Numbered from the stretch's first letter, positions 8,690 to 17,293 are shown. The stretch: 29,138 nt of DNA from Mesostigma viride (GCA_009746045.1 RPFO01002241.1:55001-84138), one strand, 5' to 3'. Numbers and translations are program-made. The notes: generated by a model not told the origin, from the letters alone.

Positions 8690-10271
8690 ATGGATCCAGT
8701 GGGTGGTAACTGTCGCCTATACCTACCAATACTCCTACTATGAATAATAATAATAATAATAATAATAACAACCATAACAACAATCGGGTAACCGACGGGA
8801 CTCACTTGAAACGGTACACCATCTCACTCCTCAAGGTAATCTTCGTGCCTCACCTCCTTCTCCTCTTGCTGATGGTCGCCGTCGTCCCTCACTTACCCCT
8901 CCTACCTATGAACAACGTCAACGTATGCAAGTCAGATTTAGTGATGACCCTTCCCTTACCCTGAACCAGGCCCCTGCCCCTCCTGCAACCTTGGCTCAAC
9001 CCTCCAGCAGGTCCTCACTAACTAACAATGTTTTTAGGCCTCCTTCCCACCCTGTTCCTTCCATGCCTGCTCTTAACACGGGTCGTGCCTCTGCCCCTGT
9101 CGGTCCTTCTGGGCGCCCTAGTGCAGTTCCCTTTTACCCACCTGCTTCCTGGTCCTACCCTGAGACGGCCTATGAGGCAGCCCAGGTCCCTACCCGTGTG
9201 GCTGATTTAGAAGTTAATAGTGATTTCAGTACCATGCCCTTAGATGACAGAAATTATGATCATTTTGCCTATTCCTCTCTTCGTGAGCAATATACTGTCC
9301 CCTTCTCTTATGGGCACCAGCCTGAAACGGTGGCCCCGTCTAGACCCCTACCCAAGACTTTTCCTCTTCCTTCCTTCTATCCCGCTTATGTAGCAGTGGA
9401 AGATAGTGGCCCTATGGGAAAAACTGACTCTTCTAATCCCCCTAAGCCCCCTGCTCTTCCCCTCTTTGCTAACCTTCCCAAGCTGGATGTCAAGTCTACC
9501 CCTCAACAGTTTTTCACCTTTATTATGTTGCTTACACAGAACACGGAGTCGTGGCAGAATCATAATAGATGGCGTCTTTCTGATGCTGTATTAGTTCCTC
9601 ACTATCTCACAACCTGTATTACTCCTGAGCTTGCTAACCTCATTCAGTGTGAGTCTTTGGCCTCTCATGCCTACCCTAACTCTGTAGCAGAATTGTTTAA
9701 GCGTTTAGAGAACCATTTAGTCCCTCCTGATTCAGATTGGCAGGATAGATTAGCCTTTGGTACCTTGCAGCAGGGTACTAAATCATTTAAGGAGTATATG
9801 AAAGAGTTTGATGCTCAGATGGTACGAATTAGGGATTTGTCGGGTGCAGAAGTACGTGCTCGCTTCCTCCAAGGCCTCAGTAGACCCTTATTACGTGAAG
9901 TCAAGCGCCAGTTCTCTGCCTACCGTTTTACTGATCTGCCCCTCAAGCATGTGCGCCAGCATCTCTTGCGTGTAGCAGATTTCTTCACCACCCCTTCTCT
10001 TCCTACCCGTTCCCGTATTAATAATATTATCCTTACCCCTGAGGAGGAGAACTCCTATGTAGAAGAATTAGATATCTGTGTTACTGACCTTTCAGCCCTT
10101 GATGTCTCTCATATCACATGCTATCATTGTAAGGAAGTAGGTCATCTTAAACGTGAGTGCCCCAAGTTCCTTTCGGGTGCTCCCCCTCATCCCGACGCTC
10201 GCCCTCCTCGTACCCCTCAGCGTGCTCCTATTCGTCCTACTTCAGGACGCATTCCCTTCAGCTACCCCTAG
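8690..10271 (+). CDS. gag: Gag (capsid and zinc-knuckle nucleocapsid), 5' end frame-disturbed
   Basis: The clean frame is open from 8778 to the TAG at 10269-10271; its first ATG is 8925. Numbering from 8925: residues 1-150 are Pro-rich, about 180-350 resemble the retrotransposon gag domain (W...L..SDAVLV, then FGTLQQGTKSFKEYMKEFD, then RFLQGL), and C399-X2-C402-X4-H407-X4-C412 is a CCHC zinc knuckle for RNA binding. The natural start is probably the ATG at 8690 in a good context (AAAAATGG), but that frame stops at 8741, and an (AAT)n run at 8741-8769 separates it from the open frame. A length change there could have shifted the frame. Gag ends 0->+1 relative to the protease frame, which overlaps it from 10153. 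Confidence 0.85.
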
Positions 10272-10554
10272 TAGGCTGAATGCTGTGCAGACAGGATCCC
10301 CAGGGTTCCCCTATGATAATCAGGCTCCCGCACCCTCTTCGCTCCCTCGTGACCCTCCAGCAGTGGCTTTTTCGCCAGGGTCTTCTTCGGGGTTAGTTCC
10401 TATGGATTTGGGGGGGAGGGGGAACAGTAGGCCTGTCAGCCGGGGGTAACCTGGACAGGTCCTTAGATAGTACCCCAGATAAAATTTTTGCCTGCCTGTT
10501 TTTATAACCTCTGTAGGAGCTGAATCTTCCCTACCACTACGTGTGCGTCCTCTT
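10272..10554 (+). pseudogene. Gag-protease linker with frame changes at G and T runs
   Basis: In the +1 frame relative to gag, coding-like Pro/Ser-rich sequence continues to the stop at 10447-10449. A third frame is open from about 10402 to 10498, and the protease frame resumes near 10500. The first change coincides with the purine run at 10410-10422 (seven G, A, five G), the second with the T run near 10488-10502. One-base length changes in these homopolymers would explain both. Whether the gag-pol junction itself uses programmed frameshifting, as in Ty3, cannot be decided. Confidence 0.5.
10410..10422 (+). other. Internal polypurine tract-like run 1
   Basis: Seven G, A, five G, then AA. 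It resembles the 3' polypurine tract and lies at the gag-pol junction where the reading frame changes. It could be an internal plus-strand priming site or merely an unstable homopolymer. Confidence 0.4.
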
Positions 10555-11850
10555 ATGTTCTTGAATGGTGGTTTAACCGTCCCTCACACTGTTGTAGACC
10601 CCTTCTTGCATGCTGATGAACTCTTGAATGTCTCTGTGTTGGTAGATAGCGGTGCGGCTAGCTCCTTTGTGAGCGAGGCCCTAGTTAGACGTTTAGGACT
10701 AGTCCCTACCCCTCACACCAAACCCGTTACTGTTCATTATGCTGATGGTCGCACCAGTCATTCCCCGGGTACGGTGTCCCTTCCCATGGTTATACAAGGA
10801 CGTACTGTCAACCTGACGGCCACTATAGGCCCTATCACTACCGCTGATGTATTACTAGGATTAGATTGGCACCAGGATAATAAGATTACTATTAATTATG
10901 ATACCATGGTCATTTGGTTTCCAGATAGCTCTTACTGGGTACCTGAACGTCATTATAGATTGGAAAATTTATCCTTGGTAGATATTACTCCTCCTACACC
11001 TGTTGATCCTCCTGTAAGACCTATACCTGAAGTATTAATGTCAAATGACGAATTACGTTCTGAATTAAAGCAAAATGGATACCTATTATGTATGTTCCTT
11101 CAGTTAGAAGTACAACAGATACCTATCACTAATAATAGTGTGGATATAGATGTAAATACAGTGGATACAATAGGAGTAGGATTTACTGAAAATGAAATAG
11201 TAAGATACATGGCTGTGATAGATTCCTCAAAAGTATTTGAAGAAAAGACTCCTTCTTATCCTCCTCCTCGTTCTGTTTTACACCGTGTAGTTATCAAGGA
11301 CGGTGCAGTTCCTACGCACTCTCCGATGTATAGAATGGGCCCTACCGAGTTAAAGGAACTAAAACAGATTTTAGTGTCATTATTAGAAGCAGGATTGATA
11401 GAGCCTAGTAACTCCCCCTACTCAGCTGGTGTCCTGTTAGTTCCTAAGCCAAATGGCAAGTTTCGCCTAGTTACTGATTATAGGAAGTTGAATGATATTA
11501 CTGTGAAATCTAAATACCCTCTACCTCGTATTGATGATATATTTAATAAGGTTAAAGGTTCCACTTGTTTCACAGTACTGGATTGTGCGGATGGTTTTTG
11601 GCAGTTGCGGATAGCTCCTGAGGATTGCCATAAAACCGCCTTTGCTACCCCTTTTGGTCATTACCAGTTTAGAGTAGCGGCTATGGGACTCTGTAACTCG
11701 CCTGCCTCTTTTCAAATGTTAATGAATGAAGTGCTTAGACCTGTTATGGGAAATTCTCATCTTCCTCAGGTGTCCTCTGATCTAAAGGATCCTCCTTCTC
11801 CTCTGTTTCTTTATCTGAGCATGACCGTTCTTGTGCTCAAGCTTACTTAG
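10555..11850 (+). CDS. pol: Pol part 1: aspartic protease and reverse transcriptase (to motif B)
   Basis: Counting from the ATG at 10555, the protease active site is LVDSGAASSFV with Asp31, and ADVLLGLDW near 100-110 is the second conserved block. The enzyme matures the Gag-Pol polyprotein. RT follows: GLIEPSNSPYSAGVLLVPK, then FRLVTDYRKLND, motif A VLDCADGFWQL with catalytic Asp343 (codon 11581-11583), and FRVAAMGLCNSPASFQ (motif B). The frame ends at 11848-11850, just as the next frame reads the catalytic YLDD (11844-11855). Both frames are open over 11781-11848, so a one-base loss lies in that interval. An extra segment of about 27 residues separates motif B from YLDD compared with typical Ty3 RTs. 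Confidence 0.88.
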   Translation: MFLNGGLTVPHTVVDPFLHADELLNVSVLVDSGAASSFVSEALVRRLGLVPTPHTKPVTVHYADGRTSHSPGTVSLPMVIQGRTVNLTATIGPITTADVLLGLDWHQDNKITINYDTMVIWFPDSSYWVPERHYRLENLSLVDITPPTPVDPPVRPIPEVLMSNDELRSELKQNGYLLCMFLQLEVQQIPITNNSVDIDVNTVDTIGVGFTENEIVRYMAVIDSSKVFEEKTPSYPPPRSVLHRVVIKDGAVPTHSPMYRMGPTELKELKQILVSLLEAGLIEPSNSPYSAGVLLVPKPNGKFRLVTDYRKLNDITVKSKYPLPRIDDIFNKVKGSTCFTVLDCADGFWQLRIAPEDCHKTAFATPFGHYQFRVAAMGLCNSPASFQMLMNEVLRPVMGNSHLPQVSSDLKDPPSPLFLYLSMTVLVLKLT

Positions 11851-12965
11851 ATGATATTCTTATTTACTCTCCTGATTTTGAAACGCACCTACGTGATTTA
11901 AAGAAAGTATTAGAAATAATGGCTGAAAATTCTTTGTGGGCGCGCCGTGCTAAAGTGCGTTCGGGTAGGAGTGTCCCATTTTTAGGGCACGTTCTGTCAG
12001 ATGCCGGGGTCGCTACCGACCCGGATAAAACTAAGTCAATTCAGGAATGGCCTACTCCTACCGACGTTAAAGGTGTACGTAGTTTCCTAGGAATTGCTTC
12101 TTACTATAGGCGTTTTATCCCGCGTTTCGCAACTATAGCAGCCCCTATTAATCATTTATTAAAGAAGGATATCCCCTTTGTTTGGAGTAGTGAGTGTCAG
12201 TCTGCTTTTCAGTGCCTAAAATCCCTACTCCTTTCCCCTCCTGTACTCATCCTACCGGATACTACTAAACCCTTTGTTGTGGCTACAGATGCTAGTAAAG
12301 TAGCTATAGGTGGTGTCCTTCTCCAGGATCAGGGTCAGGGCTTACAGCCAATTGAGTATATCTCTAGGACAATGCTCCCTGCGGAGCGTAACTATCCCGT
12401 CCACCAGCAGGAACTCTTAGCTGTGGTGTATTGTTGCCACGCGTGGCAGCACTTCCTTAAAGGTGCTCAATTTGATGTCTGCCTGAATGAACCCTGTGAG
12501 CTAGATCCTTATAGGTTAGTTATCCAAACGGATCATCGTCCCCTTACCCATCTTCTCTCCCAACCCAACCTTACCCCTCGGCAAGCGCGCTGGATGGAAT
12601 TTTTAGCACAGTTTTCCCCTTTTAAACTTCAGTATGTCAAGGGTGTAGATAACATAGTACCAGATGCACTCTCTCGTCGTGCAGACTATTCCTTCTTCGA
12701 GGACCTTGATGTTCTCAATACTACTCTAGTTCCTACTACTATGGGTGTAACCCCTTATGGTGAACTACCTGATGATGATTCCTATGCCTACCTCTTTCAT
12801 ACAGCTGTTCGCATGCCTGATCTCCTTTCTCACGTAGGACTCTCTCTCCCGTGTGAGGCCCTTCCTGTGGCCTCGGTGGGGGGGGAGGGGAAAAATAAAA
12901 TTTCTATACCGCTTAGCCATATAGCGACTAGGTCAGGAAAGTCTTATGAAAACGTAGTCCCCTAG
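11781..12965 (+). CDS. pol: Pol part 2: RT motif C, thumb, and RNase H
   Basis: In the new frame, YLDDILIYS (YLDD at 11844-11855) supplies the two remaining catalytic aspartates of RT, followed by FLGHVLS and the thumb region GVRSFLGIASYYRRFIPRFA. RNase H follows with Asp at 12288-12290 (VVATDASK), Glu at 12411-12413 (QQELLAVVY) and Asp at 12531-12533 (VIQTDHRPL), then the usual VKGVDNIVPDALSRR end. The clean ATG-initiated part begins at 11919. Near 12878 the coding sequence contains eight G, A, four G, identical in its core to the element's 3' polypurine tract. The frame stops at 12963-12965 within a C run (12959-12962); adding one base there would carry it into the integrase frame. Confidence 0.88.
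   Translation, partial: SKGSSFSSVSLSEHDRSCAQAYLDDILIYSPDFETHLRDLKKVLEIMAENSLWARRAKVRSGRSVPFLGHVLSDAGVATDPDKTKSIQEWPTPTDVKGVRSFLGIASYYRRFIPRFATIAAPINHLLKKDIPFVWSSECQSAFQCLKSLLLSPPVLILPDTTKPFVVATDASKVAIGGVLLQDQGQGLQPIEYISRTMLPAERNYPVHQQELLAVVYCCHAWQHFLKGAQFDVCLNEPCELDPYRLVIQTDHRPLTHLLSQPNLTPRQARWMEFLAQFSPFKLQYVKGVDNIVPDALSRRADYSFFEDLDVLNTTLVPTTMGVTPYGELPDDDSYAYLFHTAVRMPDLLSHVGLSLPCEALPVASVGGEGKNKISIPLSHIATRSGKSYENVVP
12878..12890 (+). other. Internal polypurine tract-like run 2 (central position)
   Basis: T followed by eight G, A, four G, then five A. The first eleven bases are the same as the element's 3' polypurine tract, and the position is near the middle of the 10.8 kb element, where lentiviruses and Ty1 carry a central polypurine tract. 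Function is inference. Confidence 0.45.
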
Positions 12966-13921
12966 GACCTCCCCTTCTCTTCGGCAAGGCGGTAGGAGAT
13001 CTCTTTAAACCTGTTCTGGATACTTCTGTAGCGATGCCTACCTCTGATCTTGAACGCCTTATTAGTAGATTTACGGCCACTGAGCCGGAAGCATTAGCTG
13101 CCATTGCTGCACATCCCCAACAATTAGGCAAGCACCCTTGTAAATTTGTAGGTGGGTTTTTATATGTGCAGATAGCAGATTCTCCCCCTCAATGGCGCCT
13201 GTATGTCCCTCCTATCTGTCGCTCCTCCTTGCTCTTTGAGTTGCATGACTTAGCTGCTCACCAGGGTGGTAAACGGGTACGGGACCTAGTAGCCCGCTCT
13301 TATTACTGGCCTTCCCTTTATAAGGATGTGGATGAGTATGTTAGAACTTGTCAATCTTGCCAGGAAATGAAACCCAATAATGTAGGACAGATAGCAGAAC
13401 CTAGGACCTTGCCTGACCCTATCATGCCTTGGGATTCTATCATGATGGATTTTGTAGGACCTTTTAGAAAGAATGATAGGGGCAATGCCCAAATCCTTGT
13501 GTTCATAGATCGTTTTACTCGTATGTGCCATCTTGTGCCGTGTCCTTTAGAACTCACCGCACGTGATTGCGCACGCCTATACCTCAATAATGTATATAGA
13601 TATCATGGATTGAGTAGGCAGTTTATTAGTGATAAGGATAAATTATTTACCTCAGATTTTTGGCAGCAGTTTTTCGCTGCCATCGGTACCAAGGTTACCT
13701 ACGGTACTGCCTACCACTCCTCCTCCTCTCATTTAGTAGAGCGTCTTAATAGAGTAGTAGAAGAAGCGCTTAGGCACTATGTTAATGGCTCGGGTAGTGA
13801 TTGGGAGGATTATTTATGTTTGGTAGAGTTCTCCCTCAACAATTGTCCCCAAGCTGCGCATGGATATACGCCCTTCTTCTTAGATACTGGAGACAGCCCC
13901 TTACCCCTACCTCTCTCTTAG
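12965..13921 (+). CDS. pol: Pol part 3: integrase zinc domain and catalytic core
   Basis: This frame is open from 12950 and natural-looking from 12965; its first ATG is 13034. The N-terminal zinc domain has His at 13244 and 13259 and Cys at 13349 and 13358 (H-X4-H...C-X2-C). The catalytic core has Asp at 13448-13450 (MMDFVGP), Asp at 13631-13633 (FISDKDK) and Glu at 13739-13741 (HLVERLNR), with exactly 35 residues between the second Asp and the Glu, the canonical DDX35E. The enzyme joins the cDNA ends to host DNA. The frame stops at 13919-13921; the better continuation is in another frame beginning near the C run at about 13897-13900, again a one-base shift. Confidence 0.88.
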   Translation, partial: GPPLLFGKAVGDLFKPVLDTSVAMPTSDLERLISRFTATEPEALAAIAAHPQQLGKHPCKFVGGFLYVQIADSPPQWRLYVPPICRSSLLFELHDLAAHQGGKRVRDLVARSYYWPSLYKDVDEYVRTCQSCQEMKPNNVGQIAEPRTLPDPIMPWDSIMMDFVGPFRKNDRGNAQILVFIDRFTRMCHLVPCPLELTARDCARLYLNNVYRYHGLSRQFISDKDKLFTSDFWQQFFAAIGTKVTYGTAYHSSSSHLVERLNRVVEEALRHYVNGSGSDWEDYLCLVEFSLNNCPQAAHGYTPFFLDTGDSPLPLPLS

Positions 13922-14559
13922 CTAGTCCTCTACGGGACAAGGATGATGTGTCCCGAGATACTGTAGAAGGTGTACAGTCCTTACTAGATAGAATGAAAAC
14001 TGCTCATGACCACGCGATCTCAGGGTATCAAAAAGCTCAGGCTAAGTACCTTGCTAGGTTGCGTGCCTCCTTAGATAGACGAGCACCTGAGATAGAAGTA
14101 GGAGATCTAGTATTAGTAGAAGGCCCCCGTGTTGGCCGTTTTGCTCATAAGTTTGAAGCAGAACTGAAGGTCAAACTTAGGCCTGCCTTCTTAGGACCCT
14201 TCCATGTGTTGTCTAGGGTAGGAAATTTCTTGTATAAAGTCGATATCCCTACCTCTTGGCAAACGCATTCAAACACCTTCCATAGGAGCCAGCTTAAACT
14301 GTACCACCCTAGTACGTTCGCTGGCAGGGAGTTAGCGCCTGCCCCTTTAGAGCATAATCCTGACACTGGGGAAGTAGAAGACGAAGTAGAAAGCATCGTG
14401 GCCCATCGAGATATCAAAAAGGGCCGCGGTACCCAGCGTCAGTATAAAGTGAAGTGGATGTATGCTCGTAGTGAAGTAGATAAGGTTTGGTATACGGAGA
14501 GTGAGCTAGATGGGTGTAGTCGCCTGCTGCAGGAATATAAAACCCTGCACAAGCTCTAG
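13895..14559 (+). CDS. pol: Pol part 4: integrase C-terminal region and chromodomain
   Basis: The frame is meaningful from about 13895 and ends with TAG at 14557-14559. The first part (DRMKTAHDHAISGYQKAQAK) is the helical linker, followed by the GPF/Y-type module (LRPAFLGPFHVLSRVGNFLY). About 14380-14554 reads as a chromodomain: VESIVAHRD, then QYKVKWMYARSEVDKVWYTE, then LLQEYKTLHKL. Chromodomains of chromovirus integrases can direct insertion to modified histone marks; which mark is unknown. The base composition is still AT-leaning like the rest of pol, and changes sharply just after this stop. Confidence 0.82.
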
Positions 14560-14610
14560 TCGTAGGCCTTCTCCTCTCTTATGTTATGTCTGCTGTCGAC
14601 GGGTGGTTGG

Positions 14611-14630
14611 TTGTCCCCTCCCCTCCGCAG
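14611..14630 (+). promoter_or_regulatory. Splice acceptor candidate ahead of the 3' ORF
   Basis: A pyrimidine-rich run (TTGTCCCCTCCCCTCCGCAG) ends in CAG at 14630, only five bases before the ATG of the 3' ORF at 14636 and 71 bases after the pol stop. This is the position an env-type acceptor would take. No clear branch-point sequence was singled out. Use of the site is inference. Confidence 0.45.
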
Positions 14631-14635
14631 CCGTC

Positions 14636-15688
14636 ATGACAGAGCCTACCCCTCCGGCTGAGAGCCCGCTGCCGTCCCTGCCCCTACCGGACCCTGAGCT
14701 GTATTTCGAGGCCCTTCCGGGCCGTTGGGTGTCGCGATCATGTTACCGGGGTGGCGTTGTGCAGCCGGCCCTTCAGGCCCAACATGCGAGCTTAGTCAGG
14801 GCGGCCCTCTTCGGGGTCACGTGGTATGGTCCTTCCCCTAATGAGCCGCACCAGCTTGTCCTGCACGGGTTCGACGATGCCGGACACTGTTTGTTGGGGT
14901 GTGGTTCTCGCTGTCCCGCCTTGGAACAGATAGATGCGGTTCTCCGGTGTTGCCGTGTGTTCTCCTACCTCTCTACCCCTGTGGGCCGTACCTGCCTACG
15001 GGAGGTGTTTCCTTGGCTTCCGGCTGAGGGTGATGCTGAGGTAGATGAGAACCCCTGCGACCTTTTACGGGCCGTAGAATTCATGGAGATAGCTGATCAG
15101 GCGGCGGGACTAGCGGTTGATGGTCCTGCCCCTTCGGGCGCCCCAGCCGAGGTACATTATACTCCAGATTATTCTGCCTCGAGCGCTGCGTCCGCCTCCT
15201 CGGCGTCTGTTCCTCCCTCTCCGGTCCCGTCGTCCCCTCGGTCGACCCGGGGTGTTGCAGTGGAGCCTACCCCTTCGGGTTTGCCTGATCCTCTTTCGGC
15301 GACGGTCTCGGCTATGCAGGCTCAGATCCAGTCCCTGACCACGGCGTTTGGGGCCTTCCTGGCGGCCCAGGCGCAGGTCCCGGCTACGCCAGCTGGATCC
15401 GCGCCTCCTACCCCTTCTGTTGCCCCGGCGACTACGGCTTCGCCCGCGCCCCCGCTGGCGCCCGCGGTCGCTGTGGTTCCGGCGGCTGCTGCGACTCCTG
15501 CTGCCTCTGCGCCTGTGACCGCTGTACCTGCGCCTACGCGCGAGTCCCCTGCCCCTGTGACCGCGCCCGCTGTCGCTGCTTCCGAGCCTCCACCAGCTCA
15601 GTCGCAGCCGTCGCGGGGCTTCTTTGGCGACACTAGCGGACTGCCCAGGCTTTGGGAGGGTGGTCCCCGCAGAGGATCCGGTTCCTGA
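14636..15688 (+). CDS. GC-rich 3' ORF, N-terminal part, function unknown
   Basis: From the ATG at 14636 the frame gives about 350 residues. Residues 20-180 are Cys-containing and look globular (for example LYFEALPGRWVSRSCYRG and DAGHCLLGCGSRCPALEQID). From about 195 on, the protein becomes Ala/Pro/Ser-rich and mucin-like. Embedded in it is a short helical stretch, SATVSAMQAQIQSLTTAFGA (15298-15357). I recognise no envelope glycoprotein, no signal peptide and no catalytic motif. Codon use is strongly GC-biased (GCG, CCG, GTC), unlike gag and pol, suggesting separate origin. The frame is lost at about 15625-15688. The position after pol is that of env or accessory genes in other LTR elements; I make no function claim. 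Confidence 0.6.
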   Translation: MTEPTPPAESPLPSLPLPDPELYFEALPGRWVSRSCYRGGVVQPALQAQHASLVRAALFGVTWYGPSPNEPHQLVLHGFDDAGHCLLGCGSRCPALEQIDAVLRCCRVFSYLSTPVGRTCLREVFPWLPAEGDAEVDENPCDLLRAVEFMEIADQAAGLAVDGPAPSGAPAEVHYTPDYSASSAASASSASVPPSPVPSSPRSTRGVAVEPTPSGLPDPLSATVSAMQAQIQSLTTAFGAFLAAQAQVPATPAGSAPPTPSVAPATTASPAPPLAPAVAVVPAAAATPAASAPVTAVPAPTRESPAPVTAPAVAASEPPPAQSQPSRGFFGDTSGLPRLWEGGPRRGSGS

Positions 15689-16932
15689 CTGGAGCCTGGA
15701 TGGTAGTCAATCTTATGCAGGACTGCCTGTCCCTACGGGCCCCATTTTTAACATGTGGCCTGAGGGTGCACCGGCCACCGAGACCGGCGCGCCAGCTTCG
15801 GTGGCGGGTCCGTCACGGCCCCCTCTGGCTTCGGGTCCGGCGCGACCTCTGCTGTACCAGTGTCACCTGCGTCGGTGTCGGCTCCTGCCCCTGCTTCGGC
15901 CCCTGCCCCTTCGGCCTCTCTGTCCTTGGCGCGGTTGTTCGGTCCACCGGTCAGGATCCTCGCGCTACCCGCGCTTCCGACTCCCTCCGGGAGTTGTCCC
16001 AGGGTGATCGGGACAGGGCTCCTTCTGTGGTGCATGCGACGCCGGAGTCGCGCGACACGCCCGTGCCTGGATGTGGTATGTCCGCACTCGCCTGCCGCCA
16101 GTGTGACCTGCCGCGCGCCTCCGCCGAGCTTGCCATCTCGCCCATGTCCTACGGGTTTTCCCAGGTGTGTCGGGCGCCTCGGGATCGTGGCCTACCCATT
16201 GAGACTGATCGGCCTCCTTTCGACATGGTTATTTTAGCTGATCCTGTGTTCCAGGGTGAGATCCTGGTTCGGCGCGTTCTGTATCGCTGGGCTAGGCGCC
16301 ACAACGACTTGGACACCTACGGTGGGTTCCAGTGGGCTTACCCTCCGCCTCTGGGCATTATGGCTTCGGATGCCCTTACGGTAGAGTTTCCTGCGGTGCC
16401 GGGTGTTACGTACACCACGGTCCTCCAGCCCATCCTCGAGTGGGATGCCCGGCGTCCGGCGCCCCTCCCGGGCCAGGGTCTAGACTCCCGCGGTCACCCT
16501 CCTCCTCGGGCCAGCGACTACCTAGAGACATTCGGGTCGCGCCAGTGTACGCGTCGGTGGCGTTCCCGTGAGATTCGGCACATCCGGTTGTGGCCGTCCA
16601 ACGTGGAGCCCCTGGTGGACCTGTTTTTCCCGACGGGTATGCGCCCTCGGATCCGGTATCATCGCCTGCTCCTCGGGCCTCTGCCTGATCGCGGTAGAGC
16701 CTTTCCTTCGCCTCTTTGCCTGTGGTTTCCTGGACTGGGCCCGGGCCAGGTCGTTCTTACTCAGCATAGGTATTACTGGGCCTTTCTGGGCCTTTTTCCT
16801 GACGGCGTGTGGGCCGATGTTTTCCTCACCGTAGATAGGCATGACAATGTTGAGGATGTGGCCCATTACCAGGCCTACCTGGAGTCCTGCTGGCCTCCCG
16901 TGGTACCTACCAGACGGATGGCCATTAGATAG
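15652..16932 (+). CDS. GC-rich 3' ORF, C-terminal part, function unknown
   Basis: From about 15625 to 15960 the coding-like signal hops between frames through Pro/Ala-rich sequence. From about 15960 to the TAG at 16930-16932 one frame holds a compact domain with many aromatic residues (VRRVLYRWARRHNDLDTYGG, YYWAFLGLFPDGVWADVFLT). The same domain is present in the truncated copy at 27543-28372, so it belongs to the element. Comparing the copies, 16673-16745 is read here in a shifted frame by two compensating one-base differences; the second copy stays in one frame and has a hydrophobic segment there (ALCLIAVEPFLRLFACGFL), a possible membrane helix. Family not recognised. Confidence 0.6.
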   Translation: MGGWSPQRIRFLTGAWMVVNLMQDCLSLRAPFLTCGLRVHRPPRPARQLRWRVRHGPLWLRVRRDLCCTSVTCVGVGSCPCFGPCPFGLSVLGAVVRSTGQDPRATRASDSLRELSQGDRDRAPSVVHATPESRDTPVPGCGMSALACRQCDLPRASAELAISPMSYGFSQVCRAPRDRGLPIETDRPPFDMVILADPVFQGEILVRRVLYRWARRHNDLDTYGGFQWAYPPPLGIMASDALTVEFPAVPGVTYTTVLQPILEWDARRPAPLPGQGLDSRGHPPPRASDYLETFGSRQCTRRWRSREIRHIRLWPSNVEPLVDLFFPTGMRPRIRYHRLLLGPLPDRGRAFPSPLCLWFPGLGPGQVVLTQHRYYWAFLGLFPDGVWADVFLTVDRHDNVEDVAHYQAYLESCWPPVVPTRRMAIR

Positions 16933-17282
16933 AGGGCCTTAGGCCCGACCTGAGGGTGTTGTCCCTCCGGTATGTAGAGTCGCCCTCATATTCTGGCCAG
17001 TTGGTTGGCTGTTCTTGGTCCTTGGCGCTGATGGTTTACTCTGTGTGTCCTGCCCAGTGCCGTCCCCCCCGGCCAGGACTCCGTTCCAGGCAGTTAGGGG
17101 AACCTACCACCAGGCTTGGTGCTGGCTAACCCTACACCCCCGGCGTGGTGGTGGAGACCGTGTGAACTATTGGTGCTTTGTATCTGGATGGCTTCTGACT
17201 GTGTTGGTGTGTGCTGGGTGCATTAGGTTTTCCTACCCCTTCTTTCCTCCCTGTACGTAGGGAGAGGGCTCCCTACCTTTGT
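16933..17282 (+). other. 3' untranslated region of the retrotransposon
   Basis: About 350 bases between the stop of the 3' ORF and the polypurine tract, with no convincing frame. It is conserved in the second copy (28373-28731), differing mostly by single-base indels. Confidence 0.7.
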
Positions 17283-17293
17283 GGGGGGGGAGG
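17283..17293 (+). other. Polypurine tract (plus-strand primer)
   Basis: Eight G, A, G, G immediately precede the TG of the 3' LTR, the position and composition of a polypurine tract. RNase H spares this RNA segment and it primes plus-strand DNA. The same tract precedes the LTR of the second copy (about 28732-28742). Confidence 0.85.

Noticed and set aside
14636-16932. 3' ORF as a true envelope glycoprotein gene
   Set aside because: I see no signal peptide, furin-type site or fusion peptide; only a possible hydrophobic helix in the second copy. Left as function unknown.
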